A stretch of 15,086 bases of DNA from assembly GCA_964371125.1 (NCBI GenBank), contig CAYJMY010000122.1, forward strand, positions 1-15,086, given 5' to 3'. Shown here in pieces: positions 1-7,334 of this stretch; position 1 is the stretch's first letter; each line of letters starts with the position of its first letter. The notes beneath the pieces were generated by a model, which was given only the letters and a program-made list of their open reading frames with translations, made no database searches and had not been told where the DNA came from. The position numbers and the translations under genes were made by a program. Origin of the DNA: DUSC01 sp964371125 (lineage in GTDB: Bacteria; Pseudomonadota; Alphaproteobacteria; Rhizobiales; Rhizobiaceae).

Positions 1-24
1 GGCGGCTCCCGAGGGGGAGCCGCC
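1..24 (-). terminator. Strong hairpin downstream of the sugar-binding protein gene
   Basis: GGCGGCTCCC (1-10) and GGGAGCCGCC (15-24) form a perfect 10-bp GC-rich stem with a GAGG loop, 20 bases past the stop of the minus-strand gene. Any T-tract on the minus strand would lie before base 1, so a complete intrinsic terminator cannot be confirmed. In sugar ABC operons of this type the permease genes often follow the binding protein. The hairpin could therefore also be a partial terminator or mRNA-stabilising element that keeps binding-protein expression above permease expression. Confidence 0.6.
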
Positions 25-44
25 GGTTGCGTGGCCGTCAGGAC

Positions 45-1277
45 TCAGTCGGCGGCGGCGATGATCTCGGCGTAGCGCTTCTGCGCGTCCTCGGGCGTCA
101 TCGACGGCGTAGCGAAGAACTCGACGAACAGGTCGTTGAGCTGGTTGTTGGTGTCTTCGGTGTTGAGCCGCGGCGGGTCGGGCATCGTGTTGCCCTTCGC
201 CAGGATGTCGAGGCCCTTCTTCATGCAATCATTGGCGGCGTTGAGGTCGACGTCGCCGCGCACGGGCACGGAACCCTTCTTCAGGTTGAAGGCGACCTGG
301 GTCTCGGGGCTGAGCATGACCGAGGCGAGGACTTCCTGCGCAGCGGTCTTGTCGGCGTCCTTGAGCTTCGGGAAGTAGAAGGCGTCGCCGCCGACCGAGA
401 TCAGCTCGTTCACGCCGAGGCCCGGAAGGCAGGAATAGTCCTTGCCGGCAACCTGGCCGGCAACCTGGAACTCGCCCTGTGCCCAGTCGCCCATGATCTG
501 GCCGCCGGCCTGGCCGGTGATGACGAGATTGGTGGCCTGGTTCCAGTCCTGCACGTTCGACTTGGCGGCCATCCGGCGGGCGTCGTCGGCCGCCTTGAAG
601 ACCTTGGCGATTTCCGGTCCGGCCGCGGCTGCCTCATCCTTGTCCTGGTAGACCTTGAGGTAGGTCTCCTTGCCGGCGATCGCCGGGATCAGGACGTTGA
701 ACGCGCCGGTGCGCTGCCAGGCCTGGCCGCCCATGGCGAGCGGGACCTTGCCGGCCTTCTCGAGAGCCGGCGCCGCGGCGACGAACTCGTCCCAGGTCGT
801 CGGAACCGGGACGCCAGCGTCCTGGAACGCCTTGTGCGACAGCCACAGCCACTGCCAGGAGTGGATGTTGATCGGCACGCAGTAGACCTTGCCGTCGACC
901 GTGCAGCCCTCGAGCAGGCTCGCCGGGCGGACGAAGTTCTTCCAGCCTTCCTTCTCCGCGAGTTCGGTGAAGTCGCGCATCAGGCCGGCCTGGACCAGCT
1001 CTTCCGCCTGGCGGCCGTGGTTAAACTGGGTCGCGGCCATCGGGTCGCCGCCGGTGATGCGGCTGATGAAGACAGGACGCGCGGTGTTGCCGCCGCCGGC
1101 GATGGCGCCGTCGATCCATTTGTTGCCGGTGGCGTCGAAAGCCTTGGCGAATTCCGCGACAGCGGCCGCTTCGCCGCCGGACGTCCACCAGTGGGTGACT
1201 TCGAGATCAGTCGCCTGCGCCATCCCGAGCGTGCCGAGCACGGTCGAGGCAGCGATGAGTGCCTTGAAAGAGTTCAT
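45..1277 (-). CDS. Sugar ABC transporter substrate-binding protein (GtsA-like, COG1653)
   Basis: This is a 410-aa periplasmic solute-binding protein that captures a sugar and delivers it to an ABC permease. Residues 1-22 are a Sec signal peptide (charged start, hydrophobic core, AQA cleavage site), followed by TDLEVTHWWTSGGEAAAV. This opening, with residues such as GGGNTARP and NIHSWQWLWL, matches the glucose/mannose-type binding proteins of the GtsA group in family-1 extracellular binding proteins. I chose the ATG at 1275-1277 because GGGAGGAAA lies directly upstream at 1281-1289; an upstream in-frame start at 1361 would add 28 residues before the signal peptide. No permease or ATPase is visible; they may lie beyond the left edge. 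The gene is divergent from a LacI regulator, and tandem operator-like sites lie upstream of it. The sugar is probably a hexose, but this is inferred from family resemblance only. Confidence 0.9.
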   Translation of the reverse strand: MNSFKALIAASTVLGTLGMAQATDLEVTHWWTSGGEAAAVAEFAKAFDATGNKWIDGAIAGGGNTARPVFISRITGGDPMAATQFNHGRQAEELVQAGLMRDFTELAEKEGWKNFVRPASLLEGCTVDGKVYCVPINIHSWQWLWLSHKAFQDAGVPVPTTWDEFVAAAPALEKAGKVPLAMGGQAWQRTGAFNVLIPAIAGKETYLKVYQDKDEAAAAGPEIAKVFKAADDARRMAAKSNVQDWNQATNLVITGQAGGQIMGDWAQGEFQVAGQVAGKDYSCLPGLGVNELISVGGDAFYFPKLKDADKTAAQEVLASVMLSPETQVAFNLKKGSVPVRGDVDLNAANDCMKKGLDILAKGNTMPDPPRLNTEDTNNQLNDLFVEFFATPSMTPEDAQKRYAEIIAAAD

Positions 1278-1355
1278 ACTTTCCTCCCAAAAGCCCGCCG
1301 CTCCCACGACAGGCGTTTCTCTTCTCCCGTCCCGCCGGCCTCCTGCTCCGACGGA

Positions 1356-1371
1356 ATACAATCGATTAAGA
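1356..1371. promoter_or_regulatory. LacI-type operator candidate O2 (CAATCGATTA copy)
   Basis: CAATCGATTA at 1359-1368 contains the palindrome AATCGATT with a central CG, typical of LacI-family operators. Only the core is symmetric here: the left flank is ATA and the right flank AGA. It lies in the binding protein's 5' leader, 32 bp from the better copy at 1391-1400. The divergent lacI gene is the obvious candidate for the cognate repressor. Confidence 0.6.
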
Positions 1372-1387
1372 TGCCGCGAAAGGCATC

Positions 1388-1403
1388 ATGCAATCGATTA
1401 CAT
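1388..1403. promoter_or_regulatory. LacI-type operator candidate O1 (near-perfect 16-bp palindrome)
   Basis: ATGCAATCGATTACAT is a 16-bp palindrome with only one mismatched pair (C at 1391 against A at 1400). The AATCGATT core is identical to the second site at 1360-1367. On the minus strand the site falls at the expected transcription start of the binding-protein promoter, a good position for a repressor. The 32-bp spacing, about three helical turns, puts both sites on the same DNA face. Confidence 0.68.
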
Positions 1404-1405
1404 TT

Positions 1406-1435
1406 ATTTCTGGTTCCGAAAAAAAGAAATGTCAA
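1406..1435 (-). promoter_or_regulatory. Probable promoter of the sugar-binding protein gene
   Basis: On the minus strand a perfect TTGACA (1430-1435) is followed 18 bp later by AGAAAT (1406-1411), a weak -10 element (3 of 6 matches). A start of transcription near 1399 would fall inside operator O1, giving a leader of about 120 bases. The -10 is uncertain; the perfect -35 is the better part of the evidence. Confidence 0.4.
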
Positions 1436-1473
1436 GCCAATTTCGGCGAATCGTGTTTTGACGGCCGCGAAGG

Positions 1474-2499
1474 GTGACGGGTACGGTGACCAAGGCATTT
1501 CCGACGATCCAGGACGTAGCGCGCGTCGCCAAGGTGTCGACAGCAACGGTGAGCCGCGCCCTGTCCTATCCGGAGCGGGTCTCCAAGGAGACGCGACGGG
1601 TCGTCATCGACGCCATCGAGCGCACCGGCTACACGGTTAACCAGACGGCGCGCAACCTGCGGCGCAAGCAGAGCGGCGCCATCGTCGTTCTAGTGCCCAA
1701 TCTCGGTAATCCGTTCTTCTCGAAGATTCTTTCCGGCATCGAGGCGACCGCTTCGCGCGAGGGACTGAACGTGCTGATCGCCGACACGCGCCAGCCGCAG
1801 GTCAGCCCGCGGCTGATCGGCGAGTACCTGCATGCCAACCGCGCCGACGGCCTGATCCTGCTCGACGGTACGCTCCAGCCGGACCTCATTCCCGGTGCCC
1901 CCGGAAAGCGGCCGCCGATCGTCTACTGCTGCGAATGGAACGAGGACAACGACCTGCCGTCGGTGCGTTTCGACAATTCCGGCGGCGCGGCCCTGGCAAT
2001 CCGGCATCTCCACGATCTCGGCCATCGCAAGATCGGCCACATCCTCGGACCGGAGGACAACGTGCTGACCAAGGAGCGCGAGCGCGGCGTCCGCGTCGCA
2101 CTCGAGGCGCTCGGCCTCGAGGCGCGCCGGGACTGGTTCTTCGACGGCGACTTCTCGCTTGCCGCCGGCGCGCGCGCGGCGGCGCAGTGGCTGGCGCTCG
2201 ACGAACGCCCGACCGCCGTTGCGGCGGCCAACGACGAGATGGCCTGCGGCTTCATCTCCGGCCTGCACAGGGCCGGCGTGTCCGTCCCCGAGGCGGTCTC
2301 GGTGGTCGGTTTCGACGACATCGACATCGCCGCGCAGTTCATCCCGGCACTGACGACGATACGGCAGCCGCGCCACGAGATCGGCGAAAGCGCGGCGACC
2401 GCGCTGATCGACCGGATCCGCGGCGGAGGCGAGGAGACCGACGAGGTGAAGACCCTCGGCGCCGAACTGATCGTGCGCTCCAGCACGCGGGCAATCTAG
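1474..2499 (+). CDS. LacI family transcriptional regulator
   Basis: This is a 341-aa DNA-binding repressor with the standard LacI layout. The N-terminal helix-turn-helix spans about residues 11-30 (TIQDVARVAKVSTATVSRAL) and is followed by the hinge helix ending in ARNLRRKQ. The sugar-sensing periplasmic-binding-protein-like domain begins at GAIVVLVPNLGNPFFSKIL. The C-terminal part carries the family hallmark VVGFDDIDIAAQFIPALTT. Length is normal. The start is a GTG; another GTG at 1486 fits the weak GAAGGG (1469-1474) better, so the first four residues are uncertain. The gene is divergent from the sugar-binding protein and converges on uxaC. By position it probably represses the sugar transporter, with the imported sugar or a metabolite as inducer. 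The effector cannot be told from sequence. Confidence 0.92.
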   Translation: MTGTVTKAFPTIQDVARVAKVSTATVSRALSYPERVSKETRRVVIDAIERTGYTVNQTARNLRRKQSGAIVVLVPNLGNPFFSKILSGIEATASREGLNVLIADTRQPQVSPRLIGEYLHANRADGLILLDGTLQPDLIPGAPGKRPPIVYCCEWNEDNDLPSVRFDNSGGAALAIRHLHDLGHRKIGHILGPEDNVLTKERERGVRVALEALGLEARRDWFFDGDFSLAAGARAAAQWLALDERPTAVAAANDEMACGFISGLHRAGVSVPEAVSVVGFDDIDIAAQFIPALTTIRQPRHEIGESAATALIDRIRGGGEETDEVKTLGAELIVRSSTRAI

Positions 2500-2560
2500 A
2501 ACCCACGCAGCGCCGGCGCATACCGTCCATCACCGGCGGCGCGCGCCGAAGCGTTCCGCT

Positions 2561-3956
2561 TCAGAGGCGGTAGGCGCGTTTCGCCAGGCCGTAGGTCAGG
2601 TCGCGGGCGAGTTCGGCCGCCTCGTCCTCGCGCAGCCGCCCCGTCCGCACGAGGGACGCCAGGTAGCCGCAGTCGACGCGCCGCGCGACGTCGTGGCGCG
2701 CCGGGATCGAGGGGAAGGCGCGGGTGTCGTCGTTGAAGCNNNNNNNNNNTCTCGGTCGTCAGTTCGCGGAAACGGCGCATCCCTTCCGGACTGTCGAAGA
2801 ACCACCAGGCCGGCCCGAGCTTCAGGCTGGGATAGACGCCGGCCAGCGGCGCGAGTTCGCGCGAATAGGCGGTCTCGTCGAGGGTGAACAGGATCACGGT
2901 CAGACCCGGCTCCAGCCCGACGGCGTCGAGCATCGGCTTCAGCGCGACGACGTAGTCGGTGCGGCCGGGAATATCGAAGCCCTTGTCGCGGCCGAAGCGG
3001 GCGAAGACCGGCGCCGAATGGTTGCGCCGCGAACCGGCATGGATCTGCATGACCATGCCGTCCTCGACGCTCATTTTCGCCATCTCGGTGAGCATCTGGG
3101 CGCGGAACAGCTCGGCGTCGGCAGCCGACGGTGCGCCGGCGCACACGCGCCGGAAGAGCGCTTCCGCCTCGGCCGGGGCGAGGTCGGCGGTGGCGGCCGT
3201 CGGGTGGCCGTGGTCGGTGGCCGTCGCCCCGTGCTGCCTGAAGAAGGCGCGGCGGACACGGTGCGCCTCGAGATAGCCGGACCAGGAGCCGGTATCGCAA
3301 CCGGTCAGCTCGCCGAGCCTCACCAGATTGCCGGCAAACCCGTCGAAGTCCGGATCGGTCACCGAATCCGGGCGGTAGGTGGTGATCACGCGGCCCGACC
3401 AGCCCGATTCAGCTATCATGCGGTGCCAGCGCAGGTCGTCGAGCGCGCCTTCCGTGGTGGCGAGGACTTCGAGACCGAAGCGCTCGTAGAGCGCCCGCGG
3501 CCGATAGGAGTCGTCGGCGAGGCAGTCCGCAATGCGGTCATAGCAGGCATCCGCCGTGCGCTCGCCGAGCACGACATCCAGGCCGAACAGGGTCTCGAAG
3601 GTATGGTCGAGCCACGACCGGGTCGGCGTCCCGCGGAAGAGATAATAGTTGGCGGCGAACAGGCGCCAGATGGCCCGTCCGTCGGTCTCCACGGCGCCGC
3701 CATCCACCGGCGCAACGCCCAACGCCTCGAGCGGCACACCCTGGCTGACCAGCATGCGGAAGATGTAGTGGTCGGGAACGACCAGTAGCTGGGCGGGATC
3801 GGAGAAACGTTCGTTCTCGGCGAACCAGCGCGGGTCCGTATGCCCGTGCGGACTGATGATCGGCAGGTCGCGCACCTCGGCATAGAGCGCCCGCGCCAAG
3901 GAGCGCACCGAAGGCTCGACCGGAAACAGCCTGTCCTCGTCCAGAAGCCCTGCCAT
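2561..3956 (-). CDS. uxaC: Uronate isomerase, interrupted by an assembly gap
   Basis: Uronate isomerase converts D-glucuronate to D-fructuronate and D-galacturonate to D-tagaturonate, the first cytoplasmic step of hexuronate breakdown. It belongs to the amidohydrolase-like metal enzymes. The N-terminus has SPHGHTDPRWF with the metal-binding HxH at residues 37-39; further family stretches are VMQIHAGSRRNHS, FTLDETAYSREL and KLGPAWWFFDSPEGMRRF. The ATG at 3954-3956 has GGAGGG six bases upstream. A run of 10 N at 2740-2749 shifts the frame. Past it, the correct frame reads FNDDTRAFPSIPARHDVARR and ends AKRAYRL at a TGA at 2561-2563, the expected family C-terminus. The gene is probably intact at about 469 residues, with some 24 bases hidden in the gap. 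It lies 101 bases behind the Fur-type gene on the same strand; a functional link is not evident. Confidence 0.93.
2740..2749. other. Assembly gap of 10 N inside uxaC
   Basis: Ten undetermined bases lie within the uronate isomerase gene. Reading frame is correct on both sides but out of register across the run. Frame continuity needs a gap length divisible by three. The usual family sequence between TTE and GFNDDTRAF would need about 24 bases. The 10 N are therefore best read as a placeholder of arbitrary length. Confidence 0.95.
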
Positions 3957-4057
3957 GATCGTCCCTCCGTGCGGCCGGCGCATTGGTAGGCGCGAACGGG
4001 TGTCGAGATCAATCCGCCGCGGCAGGACGGCACGGCGTCTGCCCCCGCGACCTGGGC

Positions 4058-4489
4058 CTATTTCGCCCTCAGCTTGCGCCCGTAGAGCTCCAGCCGATGG
4101 TGGACGATCTCGTAGCCCAGGGCGCGCGCCACCTCGTCCTGCAGCTTCTCGATACGGTCGGAGCGGAACTCGACGACGTCGCCCGTGTCGATGTCGATCA
4201 GGTGGTCGTGATGCGCGCCGCCGGCCTGCTCGAAGCGGGACGGGCCGCCCTCGAAGGCATGGCGGCGGATGGCGCCGATCGTCTCGAGCAGCTTCATCGT
4301 GCGGTAGACGGTCGAGAGCGAGATGCTGCCGTCCATCGCCACGGCCCGGCGGAAGATCTCCAGCGCGTCGGGATGGTCCTCGGTCTCGGACAGGATGCCG
4401 AGAATGATGCGCCGCGGCCGCGTGATGCGCACGCCTGCCTGCCGCAGTTCCTCCTCGTAGTTGCGCTTGTTCGCCATCGGATTCGTCAT
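4058..4489 (-). CDS. Fur family metalloregulator, probably manganese-responsive (Mur-type)
   Basis: This 143-aa regulator has an N-terminal winged helix with the recognition region SLSTVYRTMKLL (residues 58-69) and a C-terminal dimerisation and metal domain. Visible metal-ligand candidates are His39, His77, Glu87, the HHDH cluster at 93-96, Glu107 and His130/131. There is no cysteine at all, so the CxxC structural zinc site of Zur and many Fur proteins is absent. That fits the rhizobial Fur/Mur group, which responds to manganese. The gene is divergent from sitABCD, whose promoter contains a TGCAA-type inverted repeat. This arrangement strongly suggests that Mn-loaded regulator represses the transporter. 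No Shine-Dalgarno precedes the ATG at 4489 or the alternative at 4477, so the start is uncertain. Zur or iron-sensing roles are less likely but not excluded. Confidence 0.88.
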   Translation of the reverse strand: MTNPMANKRNYEEELRQAGVRITRPRRIILGILSETEDHPDALEIFRRAVAMDGSISLSTVYRTMKLLETIGAIRRHAFEGGPSRFEQAGGAHHDHLIDIDTGDVVEFRSDRIEKLQDEVARALGYEIVHHRLELYGRKLRAK

Positions 4490-4495
4490 GAGCCG

Positions 4496-4524
4496 ACTAT
4501 GGGCGAGATGCGACGCAATTGCAA
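4496..4524 (-). promoter_or_regulatory. Probable promoter of the Fur/Mur gene with an overlapping half-operator
   Basis: On the minus strand TTGCAA (4519-4524) and CATAGT (4496-4501) match -35 and -10 elements (4 of 6 each) with a 17-bp spacer. The -35 overlaps the palindrome GCAATTGC (4515-4522), which shares its TTGCAA core with the sit operator and could mediate autoregulation. Transcription would start at about 4489-4490, that is, at the start codon. Confidence 0.45.
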
Positions 4525-4572
4525 AAATGAATGCCCCAAGCCGGTCCGGATCGCGCGGTCGATCCGTACCTT

Positions 4573-4595
4573 ATTGCAAACGATTTGCAATTGCA
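4573..4595. promoter_or_regulatory. Putative Mur/Fur-type operator of sitABCD
   Basis: ATTGCAAA (4573-4580) and TTTGCAAT (4584-4591) are perfect 8-bp inverted arms around CGA, 19 bp in all. A second palindrome, TGCAATTGCA (4586-4595), overlaps the right arm. The element ends at the -35 hexamer of the sit promoter. Manganese regulators of rhizobia bind TGCAA-rich inverted repeats at sitA promoters rather than the enterobacterial Fur box. Assignment to the divergent Fur-type gene is inference from position and motif class. Confidence 0.75.
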
Positions 4596-4624
4596 TTGAC
4601 AAGGCTACGCCGATCCGTCATACA
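4596..4624 (+). promoter_or_regulatory. Probable sitABCD promoter
   Basis: A perfect TTGACA (4596-4601) is followed after 17 bp by CATACA (4619-4624), a moderate -10 element. It sits directly downstream of the inverted repeat, so a bound regulator would cover the -35. Predicted transcription starts about 25-30 bases before the sitA ATG. Confidence 0.6.
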
Positions 4625-4657
4625 GGCCCACGTCCACACCGATCCCCGAGGTTGCGC

Positions 4658-5554
4658 ATGAGACCCTTCGCCCTTGTTGCCGCCCTCCTGGCGACGCTTG
4701 CGCTCGCCGCCTGCAACGAGAGCGAATCGCCGCCGGCCCGGCTGAAGGTCGTCACCACCTTCACCATCATCGCGGACCTGGCCGCCAACGTCGCCGGAGA
4801 GGCGGCGGACGTCGAATCGATCACCAAGCCCAACGCCGAGATCCACAACTACCAACCGACGCCGGGCGACCTGATCCGCGCCCAGGGCGCAGGGCTGATC
4901 CTGTGGAACGGCCTCAACCTCGAGCTCTGGTTCGAAAAATTCTTCCAGAACCTGCGCGACGTCCCGAGCGTCGTCGTCTCGGACGGCGTCGAGCCGATGG
5001 GCATCGCCGAAGGGCCCTACACGGGCAAGCCCAACCCGCACGCATGGATGTCGCCCGAGGCGGCTCTGATCTACGTCGAGAACATCCGCAAGGCGCTCGC
5101 GGAGCGGGATCCGGCCAACGCCGAGACCTATGCGAAGAACGCTGCCGCCTATGCCGAGAAGATCAGGGCGACGGTCGAACCGATCCGCGCGCGCCTGGCC
5201 GCCATCCCCGAGGAACGGCGCTGGCTGGTGACCAGCGAAGGCGCGTTCAGCTACCTGGCGCGCGACTTCGGCCTGAAGGAACTCTATCTCTGGCCGATCA
5301 ACGCCGACCAGCAGGGCACGCCGCAGCAGGTGCGCAAGGTGATCGACGCGATGCGCGCCGACAACATCCCTGCGATCTTCTCGGAAAGCACCGTCTCGGC
5401 CGACCCCGCCCAGCAGGTGGCACGCGAGACCGGCGCCAGATACGGCGGCGTGCTCTACGTGGATTCGCTCAGCGACACCGGCGGCCCGGTGCCCACCTAT
5501 CTCGACCTGCTGCGCGTCACTACCGAGACGATCGCCAAGGGACTTGCAGAATGA
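4658..5554 (+). CDS. sitA: Manganese/iron ABC transporter, substrate-binding lipoprotein SitA
   Basis: This 298-aa cluster A-I metal-binding protein captures Mn(II), possibly also Fe(II), outside the inner membrane. The lipoprotein signal ends in LAAC with the lipidated Cys at residue 19. The mature part opens KVVTTFTIIADLAANVAG. The four metal ligands known from PsaA-type proteins are present: His63 (EIHNYQPTPGD), His128 (NPHAWM), Glu194 (TSEGAF) and Asp269 (YVDS). The two-His, Glu, Asp set marks the Mn/Fe type; zinc ZnuA proteins usually have a third His and a His-rich loop, which is absent. GAGG at 4648-4651 precedes the ATG. It is the first gene of a four-gene operon and its TGA overlaps the next ATG (ATGA). 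Metal preference for Mn rests on family and on the neighbouring regulator. Confidence 0.93.
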   Translation: MRPFALVAALLATLALAACNESESPPARLKVVTTFTIIADLAANVAGEAADVESITKPNAEIHNYQPTPGDLIRAQGAGLILWNGLNLELWFEKFFQNLRDVPSVVVSDGVEPMGIAEGPYTGKPNPHAWMSPEAALIYVENIRKALAERDPANAETYAKNAAAYAEKIRATVEPIRARLAAIPEERRWLVTSEGAFSYLARDFGLKELYLWPINADQQGTPQQVRKVIDAMRADNIPAIFSESTVSADPAQQVARETGARYGGVLYVDSLSDTGGPVPTYLDLLRVTTETIAKGLAE

Positions 5555-6471
5555 ACGCCCCAGCAACGAGCGTCGACGCCAAACGCACGGCAGGCGACGG
5601 GCTGGTGGCGCGCGACGTCACTGTGACCTACCGCAACGGCCACACGGCGCTGCGCAACGCCAGTTTCTCCATCCCGCGCGGCTCGATCACCGCATTGGTC
5701 GGCATCAACGGCAGCGGCAAGTCGACGCTGTTCAAGGCGATCATGGGCTTCGTGCCGCTCGCCGCCGGCCGCGTCTCGATCTTCGGCGCACCGGCCGCCG
5801 AGGCGCTGAAACGCAACGCGGTCGCCTACGTGCCGCAAGCCGAGGACGTCGACTGGAACTTCCCGGTGCTGGTCGAGGACGTCGTCATGATGGGCCGCTA
5901 CGGCCACATGAACATGATGCGCATGCCGAGGGCCGCCGACCGCGCCGAGGTTACGGCGGCGCTCGAGCGGGTCGGCATGGCCGACTACCGCAAGCGCCAG
6001 ATCGGCGAGCTGTCAGGCGGCCAGAAGAAGCGCGTCTTCCTCGCCCGGGCGCTCGCCCAGGAAGGGCAAATCATCCTGCTCGACGAGCCCTTCACGGGCG
6101 TCGACGTGCGCACCGAGGAGGCGATCATCGCGCTGCTCAGGGCGCTGCGCGACGAGGGCAGGATCATGCTCGTCTCGACGCACAATCTGGGCAGCGTGCC
6201 GCGTTTCTGCGACCGCGCCGTCCTGATCAACCGCACGGTGCTCGCCGAGGGGCCGACCATCGAGGTCTTCACCCACGCCAACCTGGAAAAGGCCTTCGGC
6301 GGCGTGCTCAGGCAGTTCATCCTCGGCGGCGCCGACCTCCACGACGACGACGACACGCGCCGTGTCACGGTGCTGACCGACGACGAACGGCCGTTCGTCA
6401 TTTACGGCAACGGCAACGGCAACGATCCGCGCGACGCGGCGGCGCCGGAAGAACGGGACGCCGGCGCGTGA
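5551..6471 (+). CDS. sitB: Manganese/iron ABC transporter, ATP-binding protein SitB
   Basis: This 306-aa cytoplasmic ATPase powers the SitCD permease. ABC motifs are complete: Walker A GINGSGKST (51-59), Q-loop Gln96, signature LSGGQ (154-158), Walker B IILLDEP (174-180) and the switch histidine at 211 (STHN). A tail of about 60 residues beyond the core is acidic (DLHDDDD near 277-283) and carries a GNGNGN repeat encoded by GGCAAC units. The VTVLTDDERPF stretch in the tail also occurs in other SitB proteins as I know them. The start overlaps the sitA stop by four bases, implying translational coupling. Length is normal for SitB. Confidence 0.93.
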   Translation: MNAPATSVDAKRTAGDGLVARDVTVTYRNGHTALRNASFSIPRGSITALVGINGSGKSTLFKAIMGFVPLAAGRVSIFGAPAAEALKRNAVAYVPQAEDVDWNFPVLVEDVVMMGRYGHMNMMRMPRAADRAEVTAALERVGMADYRKRQIGELSGGQKKRVFLARALAQEGQIILLDEPFTGVDVRTEEAIIALLRALRDEGRIMLVSTHNLGSVPRFCDRAVLINRTVLAEGPTIEVFTHANLEKAFGGVLRQFILGGADLHDDDDTRRVTVLTDDERPFVIYGNGNGNDPRDAAAPEERDAGA

Positions 6472-7334
6472 CCGCGATGCTCGCCGAACCCTTCGCCTAC
6501 GGCTACATGGTCAACGCCATGTGGGTCTCCGCCCTCGTCGGCGGCGTCTGCGCCTTCCTGTCGGCCTATCTCATGCTGAAGGGCTGGTCGCTGATCGGCG
6601 ACGCGCTCTCGCATTCGATCGTGCCAGGCGTCGCCGGCGCCTACATGCTCGGCCTGCCCTTCGCCTTTGGCGCCTTCCTTTCCGGGGGGCTCGCCGCCGC
6701 CGCCATGCTCTTCCTCAACCAGCGCACCAAGCTGAAGGAAGACGCCATCATCGGCCTCATCTTCACCTCCTTCTTCGGGCTCGGCCTGTTCATGATCTCG
6801 CTGTCGCCGGCGGCGGTGAACATCCAGACCATCGTGCTCGGCAACATTTTGGCGGTGACGCCCGGCGACACGCTACAACTCGTACTCATCGCCGGAATCT
6901 CGCTCGCCGTGCTGCTGGTCAAATGGCGCGACCTGATGGTCGTCTTCTTCGACGAGAACCATGCACGGTCGATCGGCATCAACCCGGACCGCCTCAAGGT
7001 CGTGTTCTTCACCCTGCTCAGCGCCTGCACGGTCGCGGCGCTGCAGACCGTCGGCGCGTTCCTGGTCATCGCCATGGTCGTGACGCCCGGCGCGACGGCC
7101 TATCTGCTGACCGACCGGTTTCCGCGCCTCATCGCGATCGCCGTGGCGATCGGTACGCTGACCAGCTTCACCGGGGCCTATGCCAGCTACTTCCTCGACG
7201 GCGCGACCGGCGGCGTGATCGTCGTTCTGCAGACGGCGATCTTCCTCGCCGCTTTTGTCTTCGCGCCGAAGCACGGCATGCTCGCCGCCCGGCGGCGGGC
7301 GCGGGCCGCGCTCAGGGAAGGAGCGCCGTCATGA
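6468..7334 (+). CDS. sitC: Manganese/iron ABC transporter, permease SitC
   Basis: This 288-aa integral membrane protein of the ABC-3 permease family has about eight hydrophobic segments. It has the family stretch LKGWSLIGDALSHSIVPGV near the N-terminus. It should pair with SitD to form the metal channel. I chose the GTG at 6468, which overlaps the sitB stop as GTGA and continues the overlap pattern of the operon. The ATG at 6477 is an alternative that would shorten the protein by three residues. Late segments such as TVGAFLVIAMVVTPGATAYL match the coupling region of the family. The C-terminus is basic and cytoplasmic (ARRRARAALREG). Confidence 0.92.
   Translation: MTAMLAEPFAYGYMVNAMWVSALVGGVCAFLSAYLMLKGWSLIGDALSHSIVPGVAGAYMLGLPFAFGAFLSGGLAAAAMLFLNQRTKLKEDAIIGLIFTSFFGLGLFMISLSPAAVNIQTIVLGNILAVTPGDTLQLVLIAGISLAVLLVKWRDLMVVFFDENHARSIGINPDRLKVVFFTLLSACTVAALQTVGAFLVIAMVVTPGATAYLLTDRFPRLIAIAVAIGTLTSFTGAYASYFLDGATGGVIVVLQTAIFLAAFVFAPKHGMLAARRRARAALREGAPS

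Noticed and set aside
27..1640. Long plus-strand open frame of 537 codons
   Set aside because: It runs antisense to the sugar-binding protein gene and into lacI; its translation is low in family motifs and typical of GC-rich shadow frames.
2510..2519. GCGCCGGCGC palindrome between lacI and uxaC as a shared terminator
   Set aside because: It is ten bases with no room for a loop and no T-run, so the 61-base convergent spacer shows no convincing terminator.
2496..3983. uxaC as a frameshifted pseudogene, or extended to 2496
   Set aside because: The frame change coincides with the 10-N gap and the proper C-terminus resumes right after it, so decay is not supported.
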